Positions 7,921 to 14,222 of a DNA stretch of 64,000 nt are shown one piece after another (positions within the stretch are counted from its first letter, which is position 1; every line of letters starts with the position of its first letter). A program made the translations under genes and the position numbers. The notes beneath the pieces are model-generated. The model did no database searches. It was given only the letters and a program-made list of their open reading frames with translations, and had not been told where the DNA came from. The stretch is from Synechococcus sp. UW105 (GTDB taxonomy: Bacteria > Cyanobacteriota > Cyanobacteriia > PCC-6307 > Cyanobiaceae), in the NCBI RefSeq assembly GCF_900473935.1, contig NZ_UCNN01000009.1, positions 62,001 through 126,000 on the forward strand, written 5' to 3'.

Positions 7921-8068
7921 GACGGTAATTTAAGTATGTCCATTCACACGTTCACTTCGCTCACTTAGGACATAAGTAAATAGAAAGATTGTGTCTTGTT
8001 AGAGACAGTAATTTAAAGATCTCCATTCACACGTTCGCTTCGCTCACTTAGGAGATAAGTAAATAGAA
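7921..8068. repeat. Pair of 65-bp direct repeats, each a hairpin
   Basis: Copy A 7921-7985 and copy B 8004-8068 differ at six positions. Each can fold as ATTTA/TAAAT, a small internal loop, then ATGTCC/GGACAT in A or ATCTCC/GGAGAT in B. One G-C pair has become C-G through changes on both sides. The loop is largely conserved (CATTCACACGTTC, then CTTCGCTCACTTA). A GC-rich CTCGCTCGGCTTCGCC stretch follows at about 8083-8100. Confidence 0.75.
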
Positions 8069-8137
8069 GTTGGTGTCTGTTCACTCGCTCGGCTTCGCCT
8101 CGCTCGCTCACCATAGTAGTAATCAAACATGTGTCTT

Positions 8138-8308
8138 TTAGGTTCGCAGAACCAAGTCTTCAAGACCTGTTAGCAATGAAATCCTTGTCTTGAGTAAATC
8201 ATTAAACCTATTGATTTCATTGGTGTTGTTAAGCAAGTAATCACAGGCTTCAATCTTGAACAGTAAAGACTCAGCCACGCGTTCTTTTGCTTTATCGAGT
8301 GTACTCAT
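8138..8308 (-). CDS. Small helical protein of 56 aa
   Basis: Minus-strand ORF starting MSTLDKAKERVAESLLFKIE and ending DLVLRT. An AGGAA ribosome site lies 4 nt before the ATG (8306-8308). The sequence is charged, Leu-rich and heptad-like, so probably a short helical or coiled-coil protein. It lies between the hairpin repeats and the HTH gene on the same strand, so it could be co-transcribed with the latter (start 8798). No family recognised. Confidence 0.5.
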   Translation of the reverse strand: MSTLDKAKERVAESLLFKIEACDYLLNNTNEINRFNDLLKTRISLLTGLEDLVLRT

Positions 8309-8399
8309 TTGTTCCTGTTCTTATCCTCATAGAGTAGGAGGGTACAAGAATAATTCCTGTCATACCAAAGAGTCTCAGCGAGAGTTGTGCTCTGAATGG

Positions 8400-8798
8400 C
8401 TAAAAATATTTTTTAGCTAGGTCAGATGGAGTAAGCGGCATGAATGCCATTGCATTTCTAACATTCTCTATCTCCGAGGGGTGCACTACTCTGTAAATCC
8501 GATGCTTACTTCCTTTACTTGAGTCAAGCAAGCCTATACACTGAATAAAGCAATGATCTAGCAAAAGGTTAATGCATTTGAGCATTTTACTTTTACCCAT
8601 CCCAAGTGTATCAGCGATTGCTTTATGGGACCAATTTGTAGTTCCACCACAATCACGTCTTTGAGCAAAGCTTCTTTTGTCATAGCGCTGGTCCTGATAA
8701 GCCGATTGATACAAGAGGCTGTAAACCGCAACCGATGCATAGCCTAGTTTGGCCACCTCTGTAATAGGAGGTACGGTGTCTTTCAAAATTACTGCCAT
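8400..8798 (-). CDS. Winged-HTH protein, possible replication or copy-control protein
   Basis: From ATG at 8798 the product is 132 residues; an in-frame GTG at 8834 would add 12. Residues about 60-95 (WSHKAIADTLGMGKSKMLKC then INLLLDHCFIQ) form a helix-turn-helix like those of MarR/Rep-type winged helices that bind DNA. Immediately upstream of the start is an array of about eight 26-29-bp direct repeats (8884-9109), the layout of an iteron-controlled initiator or of an autoregulated DNA-binding protein. The protein is short for a Rep initiator, so a repressor or copy-control role is equally possible. It lies inside the integrative element. Confidence 0.55.
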   Translation of the reverse strand: MAVILKDTVPPITEVAKLGYASVAVYSLLYQSAYQDQRYDKRSFAQRRDCGGTTNWSHKAIADTLGMGKSKMLKCINLLLDHCFIQCIGLLDSSKGSKHRIYRVVHPSEIENVRNAMAFMPLTPSDLAKKYF

Positions 8799-8883
8799 TA
8801 ATTTGTATATATACTTGTGTCCCAGATAGAACACTTTTGGGTACGTACTTCCACGGGTGTTTAAGTCTTTTCCTTGACTCTCG

Positions 8884-9109
8884 CGCTTCTCTCTTTAAAC
8901 ACTGCCGATCGCTTCCCCCTGTATACACTGCCTGTTACCGCTTCTCTCTGTATACACTGCGGACCGCTTCCCCCTGTATAAGGTGCGTGTTACCGCTTCC
9001 CCATGTATACACTGCGGGTTACCGCTTCTCCCTGTATAGGGTGCCTGTTAACGCTTCTCCCTGTATACGGTGCCTGTTACCGCTTCTCTCTGTATACGGT
9101 GCGGGTTAC
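8884..9109. repeat. Tandem direct-repeat array, about 8 units of 26-29 bp (iteron-like)
   Basis: Units start at 8884, 8910, 8939, 8965, 8994, 9023, 9052 and 9081; a degenerate ninth begins at 9110. The consensus is CGCTTC(T/C)CCCTGTATAC, then (A/G)(C/G)TGCCTGTTAC or close variants. The centre TGTATACA is palindromic in the best copies. Two units are 26 bp, six... the remainder 29 bp. A CRISPR is unlikely because there are no unique spacers. The ORF reading through the array has no coding character. Confidence 0.85.
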
Positions 9110-9269
9110 CGCTATCTGAACACATTGCAGACTGGGGCTCCCTGTATAGATGACATGTCAATGAGACCCGCCTTCGGCTTAGTGTGAAAGCGTCCAGGTC
9201 ATTATTCTTGATTGCATCTCTTTCTCGAGATTACCTACTATGTAGTTCTCTTGTCTGCTCTCGCGATCA

Positions 9270-9656
9270 ATGAAAGCAATCAGCTTGCTTCTGACTCCTG
9301 GGCTCGCTGCTTTATTGGTGGTCCCGCTTGAAGCGGTCGCTGGTGAGACTCAAGCTCTGCAATGTGAATCGGTCAGGCTTGAAATGGATGCCTCACTGGT
9401 TCAAAGCTCTAGTGATACAGAGCTAGAAGATGAGACAGAGATTTCTATTTTCATTGAAGATGGGACCAAATTTGGTCCGTATAAAATGAAAGCAGCTATG
9501 CAGGGTGAGATGGGTGGAACTCGAATGACAGCCTGGAAATACAAAGCACCAAACCCAAAGGGTAAGAATTTAACTCTCCGCTTGATGACAACGAGCAAAG
9601 ACTCAGAACCCGACCTTTATGTGAATGGCACGAGGTCTTCTTGCAAGCCTATTTGA
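9270..9656 (+). CDS. Small exported protein of unknown function (128 aa)
   Basis: An N-terminal signal peptide (MKAISLLLTPGLAALLVVPL, with cleavage likely after VAG or AVA) precedes an acidic beta-rich body. One Cys near residue 36 and one near the end (SSCKPI) may pair. The pattern of charged strands ending in YVNGT suggests a small secreted beta-sandwich; that is inference. It reads away from the tandem-repeat array, whose right edge could hold its promoter. Confidence 0.6.
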   Translation: MKAISLLLTPGLAALLVVPLEAVAGETQALQCESVRLEMDASLVQSSSDTELEDETEISIFIEDGTKFGPYKMKAAMQGEMGGTRMTAWKYKAPNPKGKNLTLRLMTTSKDSEPDLYVNGTRSSCKPI

Positions 9657-9904
9657 GGCTGCTTGTTTCCTCCTCTTCTTCCTACACGCTTAAAGGGTAA
9701 GCTCCAAAAGATTATTGAAACCGGCGCATAAAAAGAACGCCACCCTAAGCCAATAGCAAAAGGTTCCTCTTTGCACGTTATGTCGCCCTAGAAGGACCTA
9801 AAAAGCCTCTTGCTTTCTCAACCAGGATCCCGAACAGAGGCTGCCAAGACCGCTTGCAGGACCACAGAGCTGTCAGCCAGCTAGTCCCACCCTCACCCTT
9901 TCTT

Positions 9905-10348
9905 TCACACTAATCCTTTCCTCTCAATAGGAGGGTAAGAGTCAATCCAACCTTCGATATAAACATCATCCTCATTTGTTTCACTCAACAGTTCAAGCGG
10001 GAAATCGTTATACCAAGCGACGAACTCTTCACTCCCGATGTCACCATGTGGAGTTAGCTGGGATTGATTCATTGAGTCACCATCTTTGGAGAAACCACGA
10101 CAATGCCTGATGTAGATTTCATGAGTATATTTAGATTGAAGTTCTTTTAAATCCTCCTCGTCAGAACCCATAAATATTCGACTGGCAAACCATTCACCAT
10201 CTAATGGGTCTAGGCATTCTTTCAGCTTGTATTTATCAACCATCTTTTGGGATACATAGATTCTCCCATAATGGTCCTCATCCCAGTAATAGGTTCCGCA
10301 TTCGCGGCGTTCCCATCCATCGGCACTGTCTACAATTTCGTTAGTCAT
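9905..10348 (-). CDS. Acidic protein of unknown function (about 147 aa)
   Basis: A Trp/Tyr/Asp-rich soluble protein (YYWDEDHYGRIY, FVAWYNDFPLELL, ending PPIERKGLV). The frame extends upstream to a TTG at 10405 (166 residues). I prefer the internal ATG at 10348, because the extension would begin next to the tRNA-Thr remnant and no strong ribosome site marks the TTG. No family recognised; acidic composition and lack of a signal peptide suggest a cytoplasmic protein. Confidence 0.5.
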   Translation of the reverse strand: MTNEIVDSADGWERRECGTYYWDEDHYGRIYVSQKMVDKYKLKECLDPLDGEWFASRIFMGSDEEDLKELQSKYTHEIYIRHCRGFSKDGDSMNQSQLTPHGDIGSEEFVAWYNDFPLELLSETNEDDVYIEGWIDSYPPIERKGLV

Positions 10349-10423
10349 CTCTCTAATACTGAAAGCTTCCCAGCTTAAATCTACCACCTTCCTTAAGAGC
10401 AGCAAACCAATCTAGAGATACTA

Positions 10424-10489
10424 CTTTATATCGGAAACGGACAACCTTCGCTTTACAAAAGCACTGCTCTACCTTTGAGCTAATACGGC
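10424..10489 (-). pseudogene. Decayed tRNA-Thr(TGT)
   Basis: Minus strand: acceptor GCCGTAT, D arm GCTC/GAGC, and an anticodon arm with loop TTTGTAA (anticodon TGT, Thr) are well formed. The T arm has lost several bases (GTCCGTTTCCGA) and the 3' acceptor strand does not pair. The truncation affects the 3' half, the part usually used as attachment site by tRNA-targeting elements. Confidence 0.65.
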
Positions 10490-10523
10490 ATTTGGAGTAT
10501 GCTGGAATTAATTTATTGTTAGC

Positions 10524-10850
10524 ATGATGCGTTGGACTCCACTCTTAGGACTTGTCTTCCTTGCTTCAGCAACACCAGCTTGGGCTGAAAAACCTTTCGC
10601 TGAGAGGGCTGCTGATTATCAATTTAACGCTGGATTGGTCTACGGAACTCTTGGAGAACTCTGCAATCTCAGAAACCTCAAAGAGATAAGTGAAGAGCAG
10701 TTCAATAGTCGAGCCACGACTTATATGAAGCAATGGAATGGTGTTCAATATGCTATTGACGGGTTGACTGCCATAAGGGAAGCCAAACCAAAATGCTATG
10801 AACTAATTAGAACAAGAGTTTTTAGAGTAGAGTCAGGTGCAAGTGATTAG
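10524..10850 (+). CDS. Small exported protein, paralogue of the one at 4786
   Basis: A 108-residue protein with a signal peptide ending in PAWA. The mature region (YQFNAGLVYGTLGELCNLRN, KEISEEQFNS, ending with PKCYELI) shares spacing and residues with the 4786 protein. Two cysteines are conserved in position. It starts just beyond the decayed tRNA-Thr and is divergent from the acidic-protein gene. Small exported proteins of this plan recur in picocyanobacteria, but I know no function. Confidence 0.65.
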   Translation: MMRWTPLLGLVFLASATPAWAEKPFAERAADYQFNAGLVYGTLGELCNLRNLKEISEEQFNSRATTYMKQWNGVQYAIDGLTAIREAKPKCYELIRTRVFRVESGASD

Positions 10851-10886
10851 AGGCCTCTAGAGACAAGCAGCCAGCACAGTAGATAG

Positions 10887-11105
10887 CTACATCCACTTCA
10901 TCATTGATTCCAGAATGTAATTTTTAGTCTCGGTTAGATTCGCTGACGGATTCAGCTTTGATTTATTCGTTTGGTTTAGATGTGGGAATTTCTTTCGGTG
11001 TTGCTCTAATCCGTAAGCAACGACAGCATCCTTATCCTCTTTGCTCGGATTGTTTCCTGTTGCAGCCCGCTTGATCATGTTGTCGCGGGTATTCGTGTTT
11101 TCCAT
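10887..11105 (-). CDS. Small basic protein of unknown function (72 aa)
   Basis: Begins MENTNTRDNMIKRAATGNNP and ends ILESMMKWM. It is polar and rich in Asn, Lys and Glu, without membrane segments. It is convergent with the exported-protein gene at 10524 and lies downstream of the integrase on the same strand (gap 265 bp), which would suit an excision or accessory factor, though no HTH is apparent. Confidence 0.4.
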   Translation of the reverse strand: MENTNTRDNMIKRAATGNNPSKEDKDAVVAYGLEQHRKKFPHLNQTNKSKLNPSANLTETKNYILESMMKWM

Positions 11106-11370
11106 AATGATTGTGAATGTAATTTAATGTTTGCGTTGGTGTCCTCTGAGAGCCACTTGTGAGCGGCTGTGAGGCCCGATGAGGGAGGGTGAGGGGTGTG
11201 TAGCTTCTTCTTACCTCTTCGGCGTCAGAAAGCCATTCAGGCGTTATTTGCAGAGGTTTTTATGCTGTCATGTTGTTGCTAATAGAAGAGACTTGAAAAC
11301 TAGACGGAGTAATTGTGTTTGACGTTGGTCTGATCTGAAGTGATATTTGCAAATAAGTAAAGGTGACGAG

Positions 11371-12693
11371 TCAGATGTCTGCAATCTCAATCACCTCAAC
11401 CCGTGGCCGCTTCTTCCTGCCTACTGGAATTGCTTGTACTTCTTCAGCACGATTAAGAACATCATGCCTGTCATAATGCTTTTGAATGACATCAACACTA
11501 TTGCCACACAGACGAGCGACAAGATACACATCTAGACCATCTGTAATGCAGTCCTCAATGAAGGTTGAACGCAGAGAGTACAGCGTATAATTACGCTCAC
11601 TGAACCTGTTCCCATCTAATTTACTTTTTACAGCACCTCTAACCTCCTCCCATAAGCTATCGAGATAACGATAGACATACGGCCTTTCAAGAAGTTGTGC
11701 TGGGTTGCCAAACAAAAGCGTTTCTGGATAGGTGATGAGCCTCGGGTAATAAGCATCAAAGTATGAGCGCTGATACTTCATAAACTCAAGAAGATGCTCA
11801 GCAGCATTACTACGACACAACACATCTCTTTTCTTACCAGTTTTAGATTTTCGGATGTGAATCTTGAGCTTGTAATCATCTACCCAATCTTTCAGTGTTT
11901 CACTCCAGCGTTTTGGATTGGTGATTTCAATATCCTTGCGACGCACAGCCAGCAACTCAGAGGGACGACACCCACTGTTTTTAAGGATGTGCACCAAACC
12001 ATAGAACATACGACGCGTGTACTCACCTTTCTTATTATTTTTACCAGTGACAAAGTGATTCCTAAGATGGTTATTAATCACTCTATAATCATGAGGCGTG
12101 ATTGCAGGGTTAGCATCCAGGTCTTCCTCATTAACGCTGACCCTTGGGATAAAGAGTCTACCCATCGCGATCTCATTACTCAAGTATCCACGAGGCACCA
12201 AAAAGTGTCGGCAGAATACACCAATATCCTTGAGTTCTGATTTACGTGTATTCTTCCTGACGTCCATTCGGAATACTGGATAGTCTTCCCAAGTAGTTGG
12301 ATCTATCTGATCTGGATACTCAATATGTTTAACCGCAAGATACGCCAACATCCATTTCAATGAAATTCTCCTCCTCTCGTGTGCTCGCTCGTTCTTCAAT
12401 CCAGCAGAAACTCGCTGTGCTTCCCACTTAGTAAACTCAAGGACTAGTTCACCTATTGTTATATGCTTCAATTTTTTCGCATTGACACGCTGCGGTTTTT
12501 GCTCGAACGAAACAAGTGCTTTGTAGAAATTTGCTAGCGCCTCTTCTTGTGTTGTTGCACCATCAATTTTCTTAATTCGGTATCGCCTTTCGTGCTTTAC
12601 CCATTTGCGCACATACCAACCTTCCTTACCTGTCTGGTAGCTGAAGACGCTGATGCCTTGTTCGACAGTGATGGACGACTTGATTGCTGGCAT
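11371..12693 (-). CDS. Tyrosine recombinase / integrase of the element
   Basis: 440 residues. An N-terminal DNA-binding part (about 1-190) is followed by a catalytic domain with Arg243 (GCRPSELL), a lysine of the beta hairpin (RKSKTGKK, about 281-288), Arg375 in LYSLRST and the nucleophile Tyr407 (IQKHYDR). The usual His of HxxR is Tyr372, and the later His/Trp position reads GNS (397-399); such substitutions are tolerated in some family members. The start codon is about 100 bp from attR, the classic place for an integrase. It is expected to recombine the 37-bp core shared by attL and attR (inference). Confidence 0.9.
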   Translation of the reverse strand: MPAIKSSITVEQGISVFSYQTGKEGWYVRKWVKHERRYRIKKIDGATTQEEALANFYKALVSFEQKPQRVNAKKLKHITIGELVLEFTKWEAQRVSAGLKNERAHERRRISLKWMLAYLAVKHIEYPDQIDPTTWEDYPVFRMDVRKNTRKSELKDIGVFCRHFLVPRGYLSNEIAMGRLFIPRVSVNEEDLDANPAITPHDYRVINNHLRNHFVTGKNNKKGEYTRRMFYGLVHILKNSGCRPSELLAVRRKDIEITNPKRWSETLKDWVDDYKLKIHIRKSKTGKKRDVLCRSNAAEHLLEFMKYQRSYFDAYYPRLITYPETLLFGNPAQLLERPYVYRYLDSLWEEVRGAVKSKLDGNRFSERNYTLYSLRSTFIEDCITDGLDVYLVARLCGNSVDVIQKHYDRHDVLNRAEEVQAIPVGRKKRPRVEVIEIADI

Positions 12694-12723
12694 AGGCTCG
12701 CAGCATGGAAAAGACCCAAGTAC

Positions 12724-12742
12724 TGCTTGTCATGTGCTTGTC
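12724..12742 (+). promoter_or_regulatory. Right pair of TGCTTGTC repeats, possible integrase arm sites
   Basis: TGCTTGTC at 12724-12731 and 12735-12742, start-to-start spacing 11 bp, about one helical turn. They lie between the integrase start and attR and have the same orientation as the left cluster. Confidence 0.45.
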
Positions 12743-12782
12743 TATCCATTCTACCTTACTTTTATTGGAGGCCAGAAATTCA

Positions 12783-13370
12783 ATGACACTAACCCTTTAC
12801 GGCGGTCAGCGCACCAGAGCATCGATGCCGCGCTGGTACATGGAGGAAAAAGAGATCGCCTACGAGCTGGTGGAACTGGATCTGAAGGCCAATCAACACC
12901 GCCAACCGGACTTTCTGGAGATCAATCCTTTCGGCAAGCTGCCAGCCCTTGCTGATGACAGCCTTTGCGACAACGAAGGGAAACCGCTGAAACTGTTCGA
13001 AAGCGGTGCAATCCTTCTGCATCTGGCGGACCGTCACAGTCAGGACATCCAATCCGATGCCGAGCGAGCCCTCACCAGCCAATGGCTGCTGTTCGCCAAT
13101 GCAACCTTGGCCATTGCCTTGTTCGTGCCCAGCAATCGGGAGCGCGAATTCCCGCGCCTGATGGATGCACTGAATCAGAGGCTTGACCCAGCCCAACCAC
13201 TGGTGGGTCGCCAGTGGGGTGCCGCCGACTGTGCCGTGCAGGCCTACCTGGCCTACCTGCCGATGTTCTTCCCTGAGCTCAACCTCAGCCCATACCCGAC
13301 CATCCAGACCCTGATCGCCTCAGTGCAGCAGAGGCCCGCCTACCAGAAAGCGATGGGGCTACAAAGCTGA
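12783..13370 (+). CDS. Glutathione S-transferase family protein
   Basis: 195 residues from ATG 12783, chosen because the product then begins MTLTLYGGQRTRAS, the first strand and catalytic loop of a GST thioredoxin-like domain. The same start is duplicated at 4299. GKLPALAD (cis-proline) and ESGAILLHLAD (glutathione contact) follow, then an all-helical C-terminal domain. An upstream in-frame ATG at 12705 would add element-derived sequence and is rejected. A GGAGG ribosome site precedes the ATG by 11 nt and belongs to the element. The gene is therefore intact but now has an element-supplied promoter, leader and first codons. The substrate is unknown. Confidence 0.85.
   Translation: MTLTLYGGQRTRASMPRWYMEEKEIAYELVELDLKANQHRQPDFLEINPFGKLPALADDSLCDNEGKPLKLFESGAILLHLADRHSQDIQSDAERALTSQWLLFANATLAIALFVPSNREREFPRLMDALNQRLDPAQPLVGRQWGAADCAVQAYLAYLPMFFPELNLSPYPTIQTLIASVQQRPAYQKAMGLQS
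12792..12837. repeat. attR: right copy of GST-derived direct repeat
   Basis: 12792-12828 is identical to 4308-4344. It covers GST codons 4-15, including the catalytic loop. Upstream of the core the two copies differ only at the third bases of codons 2 and 3 (ACA CTA here, ACT CTC at the left). Confidence 0.85.
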
Positions 13371-13693
13371 GCGCGTTCGCAGGCAAGAGCAGATAGGCCA
13401 CTTTGCCTATAGCACACCTCGTAACGAGGCTCTATGACGTGATGACCCGCCAGCCGCGAACGCGTCCATCGCCAACTCATTCACCACGTCTATGCACTGC
13501 TCGACATCCTTTAGCCGTACGTCGGCCTCTAACCCTCAAGCCTGGTCATCATCGCGATCAGGACGAAGCTCCCAAGCCTTTGCAAAGCTTGTACCTGCTG
13601 GTTCATTGCATTACTTGATGGTCGAACAAGAGGTGAGGTTGCTCCAACGCTGCAGCAACGTGGCCAGCTGAAGCTGCCTCGTGCAGACAGAGA
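13371..13693. other. Intergenic, no gene seen
   Basis: A weak hairpin ATAGGC/GCCTAT near 13393-13410 follows the GST stop but lacks a T tract. Nothing else supported. Confidence 0.4.
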
Positions 13694-13945
13694 TCACTCA
13701 ACCTGCTCACCCTCAACACTGATCTCAAATTCAATGCCGAAGCGATGCGCCGTGAGACGAAAACGCCTTGCTAGCTCAACGAACAGCTTTTTCACCAAGG
13801 CATCGTCGAATTCATAAATCTCGAGGTTGGCCGTCTTGGCCACAGCCTGGAGATCCTCGATCAATTTCTCCACCCGAGGAGCGAAGACCTTGCCGAACCG
13901 GGCCCGCTTCTCTTCGGAACTGTTGAAATCAGGCAAGCCAGCCAT
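13694..13945 (-). CDS. Conserved small picocyanobacterial protein (83 aa)
   Basis: The start at 13945 (MAGLPDFNSSEEKRARFGKV) was chosen over an upstream in-frame start, because the longer N-terminus is low in coding character. The protein is helical and charged, ending in FGIEFEISVEGEQVE. I recognise the style of short cyanobacterial conserved proteins but not a function. It has no membrane segment or metal motif. Confidence 0.55.
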   Translation of the reverse strand: MAGLPDFNSSEEKRARFGKVFAPRVEKLIEDLQAVAKTANLEIYEFDDALVKKLFVELARRFRLTAHRFGIEFEISVEGEQVE

Positions 13946-14222
13946 TGCTGAATTGTGACGCCCACCATTTTGCCAGTGGCATCTTCGCGATCCAATCAGA
14001 TCAAATCTTTTCCAAGCTGAAGCGTCTTGAGGTTCCACCCCCATAGCGTTCGGAGGTGATCAGCAAGGGTTCCACCTCCGACCTCAGCCCTCCTTATGCG
14101 TTCCAGCGGTGCCGTGATGGCGTTGGTGATCTATGCCAGCAACTCGGCAATATCTGGACGACCTGGCCATTTGCCGTAAGGTCCCTGCGGCAGCCAGGAT
14201 CTGACTCTGAATCCAAGCACTG

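Larger units (their letters stand above)
4308..12791. mobile_element. Integrative element of about 8.5 kb inserted in a GST gene
   Basis: The element is bounded by direct copies of the first codons of one GST gene (attL 4308-4353, attR 12792-12837). It carries a tyrosine recombinase reading inward from the right end. Its interior is AT-richer and gene-poorer than the flanks. Cargo: two prochlorosin-type precursor genes, small exported proteins, a zinc-ribbon protein, a truncated DNA glycosylase, an HTH protein with adjacent tandem repeats, and tRNA-like remnants. Size and recombinase recall the tycheposons described in Prochlorococcus, but those are linked to tRNA genes, whereas this one uses a protein-coding target. 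Exact crossover positions cannot be fixed inside the identical core. Confidence 0.8.

Noticed and set aside
8884-9110. CRISPR array
   Set aside because: The units are directly abutting and wholly similar, with no unique spacers between conserved repeats, and no cas genes are present.
8837-9187. Plus-strand ORF of 116 codons through the tandem repeats
   Set aside because: Its apparent peptide repeats arise from the 26-29-bp DNA repeat array; unit lengths of 29 bp shift the frame, and there is no ribosome site or coding bias.
12705-12782. N-terminal extension of GST from ATG 12705
   Set aside because: The extension lies in element sequence, and the duplicated copy at 4299 and GST homology both begin at MTLTLYGG.
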